A stretch of 64,000 bases of DNA from the NCBI RefSeq assembly GCF_030540835.1, contig NZ_JAUOEK010000184.1, forward strand, positions 1 through 64,000, written 5' to 3'. The stretch's first letter is position 1; the number at the start of each line of letters is the position of its first letter. A program made the position numbers and the translations under genes. The notes below the pieces were generated by a model. The model was not told the origin of the DNA, did not search any database, and saw only the letters and a list, made by a program, of their open reading frames with translations. Shown piece after piece: positions 52,918 through 62,017 of this stretch. The stretch comes from Flavivirga aquimarina. GTDB lineage: Bacteria > Bacteroidota > Bacteroidia > Flavobacteriales > Flavobacteriaceae.

Positions 52918-53681
52918 TAGAAGTAAAAAAATTACATAAATCGTTTAGTGGTGTTGAAGTTTTAAAAGGCATTAGTACCTCCTTTGAAAAAGGCAAAACA
53001 AACCTTGTTATTGGACAAAGCGGTTCTGGGAAAACTGTTTTTCTTAAGTGTTTGTTGGGGCTATTTGATTACGAAGAAGGTGCTATTGAATATGATGGAA
53101 AAATATTTTCTCAATTAACAGAAGACGAAAAGCGGAATCTCCGTGCCGAAATTGGTATGGTATTTCAAGGAAGTGCTTTATTTGACTCTATGACAATTGC
53201 AGAAAATGTTATGTTTCCATTGCAAATGTTTACAAATCAAAGTAAAAGCGAAATGGAAGATCGTGTAAACTTTGTTCTAAATCGTGTGAATTTAGAAGAT
53301 GCCCATAATAAAATGCCTAGTGAAGCCTCTGGGGGTATGCAAAAACGTGTTGCAATTGCCAGAGCTATAGTAAACAATCCTAAATACTTATTCTGCGATG
53401 AGCCTAATTCTGGGCTTGATCCTAAAACAGCTATTGTTATAGATAACCTCATTCAAGAGATTACAGATGAATACCAAATTACAACCGTAATTAATTCTCA
53501 CGACATGAATTCTGTAATGGAAATTGGTGAAAAAATTGTCTTCTTAAAAGATGGACTAAAGGCTTGGGAAGGCTCTAACAAGACCATTTTCAAAACTGAT
53601 AACGAAGTGGTAACAGATTTTGTCTATTCTTCTGAGCTAATGAAAAAAGTTCGCCAAATGTATATTGAGGAAAAACAATAA
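52914..53681 (+). CDS. mlaF: MlaF-type ABC transporter ATP-binding protein
   Basis: The 255-residue ATPase has Walker A G-Q-S-G-S-G-K-T-V, Q-loop G-M-V-F-Q-G-S-A-L-F-D-S-M-T, signature A-S-G-G-M-Q-K-R-V-A-I-A-R-A, Walker B Y-L-F-C-D-E-P-N-S-G-L-D-P and the H-loop N-S-H-D-M. It pairs with the permease upstream. Confidence 0.92.
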   Translation: MIEVKKLHKSFSGVEVLKGISTSFEKGKTNLVIGQSGSGKTVFLKCLLGLFDYEEGAIEYDGKIFSQLTEDEKRNLRAEIGMVFQGSALFDSMTIAENVMFPLQMFTNQSKSEMEDRVNFVLNRVNLEDAHNKMPSEASGGMQKRVAIARAIVNNPKYLFCDEPNSGLDPKTAIVIDNLIQEITDEYQITTVINSHDMNSVMEIGEKIVFLKDGLKAWEGSNKTIFKTDNEVVTDFVYSSELMKKVRQMYIEEKQ

Positions 53682-54027
53682 TAGCTTAATCGAATATTTT
53701 ATTAGTTAAAGTATAAGAAAAGCTCTTAAACGACTCGGTTAAATTAAATATCTTTTTTGATTCTTTTTTTAATAGTAACACTTCAAGATTTGTTAAATTT
53801 TAAAAATATGGAAAATTTAACAAAATATATTTTTATTTAACAAAAATTCAATTTTATAACATAATATTAACGAATAACAAAAAAGATAGTCATAAAATTA
53901 TGATTATATTAAAAAAATGATTAATTTGGTTAACCAGTTTGGTAAACCAGTTTTTAAAAAATTAGATTTCGATAATATAGATTAAACAGCAATCAACTAA
54001 ATATTGCTTACTTTAAACTATAATATT
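53682..54027. other. AT-rich intergenic region with regulatory repeats before the alginate lyase
   Basis: 346 bases with no gene. It holds the 13-bp tandem motif at 53925-53950 and a weak -7-like TAGATTTC near 53963. No terminator was recognised after the MlaF gene. Confidence 0.5.
53925..53950. promoter_or_regulatory. Tandem 13-bp operator-like motif TTTGGTTAACCAG / TTTGGTAAACCAG
   Basis: Two direct copies differing by one base. The first contains the perfect palindrome TGGTTAACCA. It is positioned where a transcription factor could act on the alginate-lyase promoter, 78 bases before the ATG. Confidence 0.65.
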
Positions 54028-55350
54028 ATGAAAAAAAATGAAAATTATTTAAGCAGAACATTTTGCTTGAACGTACTACTTATTGGAATATTATTTCTAA
54101 TAGCTAGTTGCTCTAATGAACCCCCTACCATTGACCTTGCCAACGAAATAGAAGAAGAAATAGTGGACGAAAAAGGTCCTTCTACGGCTAAATCTTCAAA
54201 GTCTGTCAAGATGTCCATCACTGGAATTTCTGCCAGTGCTACGCATAGCTCTAATTACTCTGCTTCCAGAGCCATAGATGGCAATTTAAATACAAGATGG
54301 ACTGCCAGTGGAACTGTATATCTATATTTAGATCTTGGTTCTACAGCATTAATTGACTATGTTAAAATTGCACATCACGCAGGAAACAGTAGGGTATACA
54401 CCATGAAGTTCCATGTACGTAATTCAACTAGTGCTAGTTGGAATCTTGTCGGAACTAAATCGAGCCCAGGAAACACTAATGGCCTTTATGATTACGACCT
54501 AGTTAACAGTAATAACAGATACATGAGAGTTACATGTACTGGTAATACTTCGAATGGTTTTAGTGATATTAAAGAACTGGAAATTTGGGGTACGCCTGGT
54601 AGTGGTAGCAGCGGAAGTTCGGCTAAAGATATTTTGGGTGGCCTTACGAATTGGAAATTAAACGCATACTCCGGCTCTCTTAATGTAAGTAGTAGCAACA
54701 ATGGCTTATCTTATGTTGACAGTGCATCAAAAAATGATAACTCTAATTGGTTTTATGGCTCCAACGGATATGCTTATTTTAAAACGTACCCTGGTAACCC
54801 TACAAGTAGTAGTGGTACATCTAACCCAAGAACAGAATTAAGAGAAATGACCTCAAACGGTTCTAGTTTAATACATTGGGACGGCACCACTAGTACCGAG
54901 CATAGTATGAAGTGGACCGTAAGAGTGGATGATTTACCACCCTCAGGCAAGGTATGCTTTGGTCAAATTCATGCTATAAGTGGATCTTCTTTTGATGACA
55001 TCCTCAGAGTGCAGGTACAGGGAAGTAGTGGACAAAATTCTGGATCTGTGACATTAAGGCTTTTAGGGTATGCCACTGAGGACCTATTGGGCAGCGGACA
55101 GTCTATTAATTTCAATTTCAATATGGATACAGCTTATTCGTTTGAATTAACCATGCAAAATAAAATCGTAAAACTTTATGCATTAAATTCAAGTGGTTCA
55201 AGAACATCAACACTTTTTACTTCTGGTAGCATAGATTCTGATGCGAATTATTTTAAAGCAGGATGTTATTTACAATCAACATCAAGTAGCGATAGTGGTT
55301 CTTCAGTTTATGGATTAGTGGGAATTTCGTCTCTTAGCGTTTCTCATTAA
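54028..55350 (+). CDS. Alginate lyase (PL7) lipoprotein with discoidin (F5/8 type C) domain
   Basis: The 440-residue protein has a lipobox (I-A-S-C, Cys28) and an acidic stretch after it. Residues 55-190 form an F5/8-type C carbohydrate-binding domain (S-R-A-I-D-G-N-L-N-T-R-W-T; Y-V-K-I-A-H-H-A). A Gly/Ser linker leads to an alginate-lyase domain at about 205-440: P-R-T-E-L-R-E-M (R-x-E-L-R), F-G-Q-I-H-A (Q-I-H) and Y-F-K-A-G-C-Y-L-Q-S (Y-x-K-A-G-x-Y-x-Q), the three PL7 signatures. It would cleave alginate at the cell surface. Start at 54028 because it precedes the signal peptide. Confidence 0.9.
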   Translation: MKKNENYLSRTFCLNVLLIGILFLIASCSNEPPTIDLANEIEEEIVDEKGPSTAKSSKSVKMSITGISASATHSSNYSASRAIDGNLNTRWTASGTVYLYLDLGSTALIDYVKIAHHAGNSRVYTMKFHVRNSTSASWNLVGTKSSPGNTNGLYDYDLVNSNNRYMRVTCTGNTSNGFSDIKELEIWGTPGSGSSGSSAKDILGGLTNWKLNAYSGSLNVSSSNNGLSYVDSASKNDNSNWFYGSNGYAYFKTYPGNPTSSSGTSNPRTELREMTSNGSSLIHWDGTTSTEHSMKWTVRVDDLPPSGKVCFGQIHAISGSSFDDILRVQVQGSSGQNSGSVTLRLLGYATEDLLGSGQSINFNFNMDTAYSFELTMQNKIVKLYALNSSGSRTSTLFTSGSIDSDANYFKAGCYLQSTSSSDSGSSVYGLVGISSLSVSH

Positions 55351-55392
55351 AAAATAAAGTAATAAGTTCAGGATAGCTAACATTAAAGCAAT

Positions 55393-55420
55393 AAAAGCGG
55401 GAGATTTTTCTCCCGCTTTT
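55393..55420. terminator. Bidirectional terminator between alginate lyase and the beta-propeller gene
   Basis: AAAAGCGGGAGA pairs with TCTCCCGCTTTT around TTTT, with A/T flanks suitable for both strands. Confidence 0.9.
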
Positions 55421-55445
55421 CAATATCACATATTATTATTTCATA

Positions 55446-56336
55446 TTAAAAATTAAGTTTGTAGCTCATAACATTGTTATGAAAAAAAGTCGGCACAAGT
55501 AGTAGCTGTGTTTCTGGAATATAATCGATATCTGCCGCATAAATACCACGCTCTCTTGTATCGAGCAATAATGTTTTTTGCCAATTGGTTGCATCTACGT
55601 AAAAAACACGCCCTTTCCAATCTGACACCACAAAATCTCCATTTTCTAATTTTACTATACCATCTGCATTTCCTAAATCTTCGACAAGTACTTTAGGCGT
55701 ATTAGTCTCGAAATTATAAGCTCCGAAACATTGTCTTCCAAAATCTACAAAGAAAATATCCTCTTTTTGATGCAATAGTCCATTTAGCCTCCCTTCTTCA
55801 CTTATTTTAATCATATTAATTTCTCCATGCTCTAAAACATAAATAGAATTAGTATTAGACCCTGAAGCATAAACAACACCTTCTGGACTAATTGTAAGAT
55901 CATTTAATTGCGGTTCTCCTTCTACAGTGTAAGTATTGACTATTTTTTGTTCTTTTATATCTATTTCTACAATTTTGTCTATATCATTTACATATAATTT
56001 ACCTTCAAAAATCCCCATGCCTTTAGGTGCGCTTAGACCTTCAATCCATTTTAATTCTATAATAGTTCCTTTTGTATCTATAGTCGATATAAAACCATTA
56101 TTATCTTTTCCCCATGGAGATTCATTTATATTGGCAACAAAAATGGTATTTAATGCTTTATTATAAAGAACAGATTCACTAGTTGTTAAAAGAGTATCTG
56201 TTTGCCAGACTAAATCCAAGCTAGGCGTTTTCTTTAAATTTTCTTTAATCTGATTCGGGCTTTCCTCTTTTTTCTCTTTACATGAAAACCCTAATAAAAG
56301 AAGCACTAAAAGGCTCCCTAAAACACTATGTTTCAT
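55446..56336 (-). CDS. SMP-30/NHL-like beta-propeller lipoprotein
   Basis: The 296-residue product has a lipobox (L-L-G-F-S-C). Its repeats are of the propeller type: G-K-L-Y-V-N-D-I-D-K-I-V-E-I-D, L-N-D-L-T-I-S-P-E-G-V-V-Y-A-S-G, and G-D-F-V-V-S-D-W-K-G-R-V-F-Y-V-D. It resembles the gluconolactonase/SMP-30 superfamily, but the substrate is unknown. Downstream of the DUF389 gene by 17 bases on the same strand. Confidence 0.8.
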   Translation of the reverse strand: MKHSVLGSLLVLLLLGFSCKEKKEESPNQIKENLKKTPSLDLVWQTDTLLTTSESVLYNKALNTIFVANINESPWGKDNNGFISTIDTKGTIIELKWIEGLSAPKGMGIFEGKLYVNDIDKIVEIDIKEQKIVNTYTVEGEPQLNDLTISPEGVVYASGSNTNSIYVLEHGEINMIKISEEGRLNGLLHQKEDIFFVDFGRQCFGAYNFETNTPKVLVEDLGNADGIVKLENGDFVVSDWKGRVFYVDATNWQKTLLLDTRERGIYAADIDYIPETQLLLVPTFFHNNVMSYKLNF

Positions 56337-56353
56337 CGTATTATTTTTAAAAA

Positions 56354-57817
56354 TTAATTTATTCTTTTAACTATCAAAGTATCTAGATCTAATTCTAACC
56401 TCAGCCATTTTTCAAGTTTTTCTTTATCTTTTTTTCTTATTTCTTCTTTAGCACTATTCGCCCATTTTACCGAAAAAACAGGTAGCGTATCTATCTTAGT
56501 AAAATTAGAGTTTATAACACTGGCATAAGAAAATTGCTCAATAGTTTCATAATGTATTTTCGCTTCTTTAGTCAGTTCCTCAAAATCAATATAATTACGT
56601 TCTAATTTTGAAAGTTGTTTAACCTTACCTTCCAGATAAGCTATTTTTTGAGTTTGGGATAATAAATCTAGAGAGTCTCGAGTACGTAATTCTTCCATAT
56701 ATCTGAAATTATCCAAATTTTTAGATTTATTCTGATTGACTATAAGTTGGGTTTCTATCAAGGCACTATAATCATTCATCCTACCTTGTAAAAGCGCAAT
56801 GGTAGATTCCGGAACCTCATCTAAACCAAATGTATTCAATTCTATTACAGAACCTTCCTTTCCTAAATATTTATACGCAGCATTATTCTTTAAATATTCG
56901 GCATGTGGCAATGCGTTTAATTCATTATTTACAAAGTTTTTAGCGTCTCTATTAAAATTACTTTCTTTTAAAACATTTAAAAACGTCCATACGGCTGGAA
57001 CCATAACCACTACGGCTAATAATGTTGCTATTTTGGAAATACGACTCCGCTTTTTAGAGTTTACATATTTAAGCATAGGAAAACGCAGCACTTTTAATAC
57101 AATAAATGTTGCCATGGCAATAAAAATGGTATTTATTGCAAACAAATACATCGCACCTAAAAAGTACTCCCAATTGCCTTTAGCTAAACCATATCCTGCA
57201 GTACAAAGTGGTGGCATTAAGGCTGTAGCAATTGCAACTCCAAAAATAACCGAAGCAATAGTTCCCTTTTTAGTACGTGCAATAATCAATGCTAAGCCTC
57301 CAAAAAATGCTATTAAAACATCTCGAATATCTGGTTTCACTCTCCCTAAAAGTTCAGAATTATCTTCTCTTAAAGGAAACAACCAAAAGAATAAGAAAGC
57401 GGTTAACAAACTTAAAACAATCATAGTTGCTAAGTTTATCAACGATTTTCTTAAGGTATCAACATCGTTAATTGCTATAGAGAGCCCAACACCTAAAATA
57501 GGACCCATTAATGGTGAAATTAACATGGCTCCTATAACAACTGCTGTAGAATTGGCATTTAAACCTACTGAAGCCACAAAAATTGAGCAAATTAAAATCC
57601 ATGCAGTAGCACCCTTAAACGGAATATCTCCTTTAATGGCCTCTATGGTGGCATCTCTATCGGTATCGTCTCTAAAATCAAGTAATTCACTAAAAAAGGT
57701 TTTTATACTTTGAAACAACCCTTTAGCGTCTTTTTTTACTGCTTCTTTTGATTGTTCAACGGCACTTTCCTGATTGGTTTCTTCTTCCGAAAAATTGAAT
57801 TTACTTTCTTCACTCAT
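56354..57817 (-). CDS. DUF389 (TIGR00341-type) membrane protein
   Basis: A 487-residue protein with an acidic soluble N-terminus (residues 1-60), five or six central helices containing A-T-A-W-I-L-I-C-S-I-F-V-A-S-V-G-L-N and G-A-M-L-I-S-P-L-M-G-P-I-L-G-V-G (DUF389 signature), and a C-terminal soluble helical domain. Function unknown. It is nine bases downstream of the guanylyltransferase gene, so they are co-transcribed. Confidence 0.86.
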   Translation of the reverse strand: MSEESKFNFSEEETNQESAVEQSKEAVKKDAKGLFQSIKTFFSELLDFRDDTDRDATIEAIKGDIPFKGATAWILICSIFVASVGLNANSTAVVIGAMLISPLMGPILGVGLSIAINDVDTLRKSLINLATMIVLSLLTAFLFFWLFPLREDNSELLGRVKPDIRDVLIAFFGGLALIIARTKKGTIASVIFGVAIATALMPPLCTAGYGLAKGNWEYFLGAMYLFAINTIFIAMATFIVLKVLRFPMLKYVNSKKRSRISKIATLLAVVVMVPAVWTFLNVLKESNFNRDAKNFVNNELNALPHAEYLKNNAAYKYLGKEGSVIELNTFGLDEVPESTIALLQGRMNDYSALIETQLIVNQNKSKNLDNFRYMEELRTRDSLDLLSQTQKIAYLEGKVKQLSKLERNYIDFEELTKEAKIHYETIEQFSYASVINSNFTKIDTLPVFSVKWANSAKEEIRKKDKEKLEKWLRLELDLDTLIVKRIN

Positions 57818-57826
57818 AATTATATT

Positions 57827-58909
57827 TTACCCATAATGTGCTCCAAACTTGTCTTTCACTTTTTGGAGTACTTTTTTAATATCCTGTTCTTTTTTCTTAG
57901 GAAAGATAAGCAAAACTTCGTCTTTATCTACAATGATGTAATCTTGTAAGCCATCAACAACTACTATTTTGTCATTTTTAGTACGAATCATATTACCAGA
58001 AGCATCCTCTGTTAAGGTTCTGGCATTTACTATAGCGTTCTTGGTGTCGTCTTTATCTAACTTATCGTATAAACTTCCCCAGGTACCAAGATCGTTCCAA
58101 TCGAAATCGGCAGCAATTACATAAACGTTGTTCGATTTTTCCATAATAGCATAGTCTACCGAGATATTTTCTGCTTTTGGATAATTTTCTCGAATAAAAC
58201 TATCTTCTAAATCGGTATTATAAACTTCCATTCCTTTTTCAAACAGATTAAACAGTTCTGGTTGATTATTTAGAAACGCTTTTACTACAGAAGTCACACT
58301 CCACATAAAAATACCTGCATTCCATAAAAAGTTACCTTGTTCTATGTACTGCTTGGCCACCTCGTAAACAGGTTTTTCTTTAAATTGATTGACTGATTTT
58401 ATTGCTTCTGCAGAAGATTTATCAAACTCAATATAACCATATCCTGTATTTGGGAATGTAGGCTGAATACCTAAGGTCATTAAAGCATCATTCTTAGAAC
58501 AAAAGTCGAAAGCCTGTTGCACATTTCCGGAGAAAGCGTCTTCGTCTTCAATCCAGTGATCGCTAGGTGCTACAATCATAACGGCATCCGGATTTTCTTT
58601 TTGAATTTTTAATGACGCATACAATATACAGGGCGCTGTATTTCGCATAGCAGGTTCTAAAACAACTTGTCGTTTTGTAACGCTTGGTAATTGTTCAAAA
58701 ACCAAATCGTTATAACGTTCGTTGGTTAAAATAAAAATATTCTCTTCTGGTATTAATTTTGCTAAACGGTAAAAGGTTTTTTGAATTAATGTATCACCTG
58801 TTCCCAACATATCGTGAAATTGCTTAGGAAAGTCTTGAGTACTTACTGGCCAAAATCTGGAACCAACACCGCCAGCCATTAAAATGGCATAATAGTTTTT
58901 ATTTTTCAT
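57827..58909 (-). CDS. Mannose-1-phosphate guanylyltransferase
   Basis: The 360-residue nucleotidyltransferase makes GDP-mannose for surface glycans. Motifs: L-M-A-G-G-V-G-S-R-F-W-P-V-S (nucleotide loop), F-P-K-Q-F-H, V-A-P-S-D-H-W-I (metal Asp), and G-Y-G-Y-I-E-F. The single-domain form without an isomerase domain is common in Bacteroidota. Start at the internal ATG near 58909 (MKNKNYYAIL), five codons into a GTG-initiated frame. First gene of a set with DUF389 and the propeller lipoprotein. Confidence 0.9.
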   Translation of the reverse strand: MKNKNYYAILMAGGVGSRFWPVSTQDFPKQFHDMLGTGDTLIQKTFYRLAKLIPEENIFILTNERYNDLVFEQLPSVTKRQVVLEPAMRNTAPCILYASLKIQKENPDAVMIVAPSDHWIEDEDAFSGNVQQAFDFCSKNDALMTLGIQPTFPNTGYGYIEFDKSSAEAIKSVNQFKEKPVYEVAKQYIEQGNFLWNAGIFMWSVTSVVKAFLNNQPELFNLFEKGMEVYNTDLEDSFIRENYPKAENISVDYAIMEKSNNVYVIAADFDWNDLGTWGSLYDKLDKDDTKNAIVNARTLTEDASGNMIRTKNDKIVVVDGLQDYIIVDKDEVLLIFPKKKEQDIKKVLQKVKDKFGAHYG

Positions 58910-59028
58910 ATTTTTTATTCCCACAAAAAGTAGGTCTTTGTTAGTTTATAATTTAAAAAAGCTCTTTTGTAAACTCTGTGTAACATTTGGTTTCAATTTA
59001 TGAGATTCCCTAGCTTAAGTTCACTTCA

Positions 59029-59044
59029 CTTCGACTTCGCTCGG
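59029..59044. repeat. Intergenic REP-like unit CTTCGACTTCGCTCGG
   Basis: A copy of the TTCGACTGCGCTCA family in the 282-base gap between SprT-like and guanylyltransferase genes. No other feature was seen in that gap. Confidence 0.6.
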
Positions 59045-59191
59045 TGACTATGACCATGTTCCAAAGACCCAAATTCGACTCCCTATCATTCTGTTAGACA
59101 ATTGTTTAAAGAAAAACAAGAATAGCCATTGTTAATACGTTTCAAAATATACGACTTTTCCTTCATGTACTCAATAACGTCTATACTTAAT

Positions 59192-59788
59192 TTAATCTAT
59201 TACTTTAACTTCTGCATTGGGATTAAACAAATAAATTTTTCCTGTTTTAACTTCTATACATTCAAAACGTTTTACACGTTTTTGTCCCATTTTAAACACT
59301 TTATCATTGTATAATTTAAAAGTGCTCCCTAAAGGTACTTCAAAAATATAAGTTTTATTACTTGGCGGGTCAAACTGTTTTAACGCCAAGGCTAAATTAG
59401 CATCGGTATCGCTACTTGCTTTAGGGTTTTTAAAATGTTTTGCTAAAAGTGGTAACAAATGTTCTGGGAATATATTTGGATTTATAAAAGGTAACATTAA
59501 ATGCTGAAAACTACGCTTCCATTCTATACCATGCGGTTTTATAAATCTACCATAGGTTTTATAGGCTTCAAAATGGGCTATTTCATGAATAAGGGTGATC
59601 AAGAACCGAAACTTATTGAGGTTTGAATTTATTGTTATCTCATGTTGGTCATTTGGCAATCGTTTATAATCACCATGGCGGGTTTTACGTTCATTTTTAA
59701 TTCTAATTAACAAATTATCATGTTCTAAAAGTTTTAGAACCTGAATCAACGCTTTTTCTGGGATGTAGCTTTGAAGTAAATTTTGCAT
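59192..59788 (-). CDS. SprT-like zinc metallopeptidase-domain protein
   Basis: The 198-residue protein has H-E-I-A-H-F-E-A-Y (HExxH) about one-third along and H-G-I-E-W-K-R-S-F with the third His. SprT-type domains are related to SPRTN, which degrades DNA-crosslinked proteins, but bacterial forms are uncharacterised. ATG at 59788 is favoured: the promoter -7 box lies at 59794-59801, too close for an upstream start at 59851. Confidence 0.8.
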   Translation of the reverse strand: MQNLLQSYIPEKALIQVLKLLEHDNLLIRIKNERKTRHGDYKRLPNDQHEITINSNLNKFRFLITLIHEIAHFEAYKTYGRFIKPHGIEWKRSFQHLMLPFINPNIFPEHLLPLLAKHFKNPKASSDTDANLALALKQFDPPSNKTYIFEVPLGSTFKLYNDKVFKMGQKRVKRFECIEVKTGKIYLFNPNAEVKVID

Positions 59789-59793
59789 CACAA

Positions 59794-59801
59794 CAAAAAT
59801 A
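59794..59801 (-). promoter_or_regulatory. -7 element TATTTTTG immediately before SprT-like ATG
   Basis: The plus strand reads CAAAAATA. Only five bases separate the element from the ATG at 59788, so the mRNA is probably leaderless. Confidence 0.6.
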
Positions 59802-59851
59802 CGAGAATTCTTTAAAGTTTCAACTATTACACTTGTATGAAAAATCTTCAA

Positions 59852-60501
59852 ATTTTGTTTTTGGAATTAGTTTAGGTGGGATTACGTTCTCAGTCAAGGC
59901 AAAATAAATGCGAATAGCATCGCTATTTAAAGAAAATTTGCAGCAGAATGAGGGCTTAAAGCAATAAACTAAAGGATAAAATTTAAACAGTTTCTAAGAA
60001 AGCACCAAACTCAATAAATTAGACTCCTAAAGAACGCTATAATTGGAAACCTTGCCTTTGCTGGCAGGCAGATCCCCCCCAAAGGTAGGAGAATTTTTAG
60101 ATGAAGCATGAGTCTCACTAAAAACCGAAAAGGTTTCCTGTTTTATATTTTTTGTCTAATCAATAAAAAGGAGAATCTATGACTTCTTATCAAGCAACCT
60201 ATACCCATTTACAAAACTGACCACCAAGTACTAATAGGTAGGCTTTTTAGGACGAAATAGCGAGAACTTAATCTTTGTTGTTTGTATTTTATTTTCTAAC
60301 TTTTTTCTATGTGTTTTAAATCTGTTTTTACTACTTTTAAACCTTCACTTACGGGTAATTCAGGTTTTGTTTTCATTGTTATTGTTTTATGTTTTAATAA
60401 CAACGTAACTGGTTATTTTACAACAAACTGTATAGACAACACTAAGCTAGACTCTAGATATTTAGTGTAACTAAGTGATTAACTCAATAAACAAAATTAG
60501 G
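59852..60501. other. Long intergenic region with repeat debris
   Basis: 650 bases without a clear gene. It contains GAATAGCATCGCTATT-type inverted repeats near 59911-59928, CTGGCAGGCAGAT near 60060 next to a run of seven C, and a possible 26-residue minus-strand peptide (60296-60376). No tRNA or known RNA family was recognised. Confidence 0.5.
60296..60376 (-). CDS. Possible 26-residue peptide
   Basis: An ATG-initiated minus-strand frame encodes M-K-T-K-P-E-L-P-V-S-E-G-L-K-V-V-K-T-D-L then K-H-I-E-K-S. Its composition is hydrophilic and protein-like. No Gly-Gly cleavage site or Cys is seen. No promoter is clear. Uncertain. Confidence 0.25.
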   Translation of the reverse strand: MKTKPELPVSEGLKVVKTDLKHIEKS

Positions 60502-61362
60502 ATGATAAAGAAAGTGACTAACAAATTAAAATATTTAATTAAAACAAAATTTACATTAAAGGAACTTAAAAAAAATAGTGATAATGATATTCGAATTATG
60601 GGATCAGTGATTGATTTTATAATTTCTGATAATAGTTGGACTGAGGAGGAAAAAGCGGCACTTAATGAAGTTGATAAATTAGAAAAAAAATATTTAAAAT
60701 CATCTGAGACAATTGAAAATGTAGATTATGGGGCTGGAAGTTCAAACTCAAAAAAAAGCCAACAAAATATAAAAGAAGGAAACATTACGATTCAGAAGGT
60801 CTCAGACATCCACAAAATTGCTTCAAGTAATAAGAAATGGGGGAAATTAATTTTTAAAATTATTAGAGCACATAAACCAACTAATTGCTTAGAATTAGGA
60901 ACAAGTCTTGGAGTATCGGCAGCATACCAAATCTTAGCATTAAAACTAAACCATAATGGAAACCTCACAACTATTGAAGGCTCAAAAGAGCGAGCCAAAA
61001 TTGCAAATGAGAGTTTAAAAAATCTTCAGTATAAGGATTACAAAGTTGTTAATGGAAAGTTTTATGATATATTGCCAGAGGTTCTTGATAAAAATGAATT
61101 AATCGATTTGGTCTTTATTGATGGACATCATGATGAGACTGCCACTCAAAAGTATTTCGAATTATTGTATCCCTTTTTATCCGATAAATCAATTTTGATA
61201 TTTGATGATATAAATTGGTCAAATGGAATGAAAAGTGTGTGGAAAAACATATACAAGGATAATAGAATTAACGTTTCATTTGATTTATATCAATGGGGAA
61301 TTTGCCTCGTGAATAAGGATAAAAAAAAGATGGAAGAAAATCATTTTAATCTTAGAATATAG
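60502..61362 (+). CDS. Class I SAM-dependent O-methyltransferase-like protein
   Basis: The 286-residue protein has C-L-E-L-G-T-S-L-G-V-S-A-A-Y (motif I), L-T-T-I-E-G-S-K-E-R (second acidic strand), L-V-F-I-D-G-H-H-D-E-T-A-T and L-I-F-D-D-I-N-W-S, typical of caffeoyl-CoA-type/Methyltransf_24 enzymes. The N-terminal 90 residues are helical and Lys-rich. ATG at 60502 is preferred over GTG at 60475. Substrate unknown. It stands alone. Confidence 0.8.
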   Translation: MIKKVTNKLKYLIKTKFTLKELKKNSDNDIRIMGSVIDFIISDNSWTEEEKAALNEVDKLEKKYLKSSETIENVDYGAGSSNSKKSQQNIKEGNITIQKVSDIHKIASSNKKWGKLIFKIIRAHKPTNCLELGTSLGVSAAYQILALKLNHNGNLTTIEGSKERAKIANESLKNLQYKDYKVVNGKFYDILPEVLDKNELIDLVFIDGHHDETATQKYFELLYPFLSDKSILIFDDINWSNGMKSVWKNIYKDNRINVSFDLYQWGICLVNKDKKKMEENHFNLRI

Positions 61363-61370
61363 CTAAAGCA

Positions 61371-62006
61371 TCACAACATTTTTAAAAGCTCAGACATACT
61401 ACTAAACACTTTAGTAGCCTCACTTTGTAACTCATCATTATAATCATGCGCAGTAAATCCAAACACGTCAAAGCCACCACGTTTTGCTGCAAGAACTCCG
61501 GACAGGCTATCTTCTACAATCACACATTCACTTGGTTTAAATCCCATAGTTTCTGCTGCCCATAAAAATACGGCTGGATCTGGTTTCCATTTGTTAATAG
61601 CGTAACAACTAAAAATTTTATTTTCAAAAAGTGGCAATAAGCCTGTGAGTCCTAAATTAAGACGTATTTTTTCTTCTGGGCCACTGGAAGCTACACAAAA
61701 AGGCAAACTTAAATTTTCAAGTACTTGTTTAACGCCTTCAATTGGCTTCATATCTTTTTTAAAGGCTTCAAAACTTTTCTCTCTATACTCTGCTACAAAT
61801 GTTTCCGGGATCGGTTTTCCTGATAATTCTGAAATAGTATCTATACAAGATTGAAGTGATTTTCCTTTAAAATATGCAAAAGCTTCATTTAAAGACATAT
61901 AAACTCCTTGATCTTTAGCCATATCTGCTATAACTGAATTTCCAATTGTTTCGCTATCTACCAATACCCCGTCACAATCGAAGATAACACACTTATATTT
62001 ACTCAT
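61371..62006 (-). CDS. HAD-superfamily phosphatase (beta-phosphoglucomutase-like)
   Basis: The 211-residue enzyme has V-I-F-D-C-D-G-V-L-V-D-S-E (motif I), C-V-A-S-S-G (motif II), W-K-P-D-P-A-V-F (motif III Lys) and I-V-E-D-S-L-S-G-V (motif IV). A helical cap follows motif I. It could be a sugar-phosphate or nucleotide phosphatase. It lies 11 bases after the OmpA-family gene and is probably co-transcribed with it. Confidence 0.84.
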   Translation of the reverse strand: MSKYKCVIFDCDGVLVDSETIGNSVIADMAKDQGVYMSLNEAFAYFKGKSLQSCIDTISELSGKPIPETFVAEYREKSFEAFKKDMKPIEGVKQVLENLSLPFCVASSGPEEKIRLNLGLTGLLPLFENKIFSCYAINKWKPDPAVFLWAAETMGFKPSECVIVEDSLSGVLAAKRGGFDVFGFTAHDYNDELQSEATKVFSSMSELLKML

Positions 62007-62017
62007 AAGTAACATAT

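Noticed and set aside
56799-57713. A 304-codon plus-strand open frame
   Set aside because: It is antisense to the DUF389 gene, whose motifs and start are clear. The frame is the mirror of a well-conserved membrane protein and has no homologue-like features.
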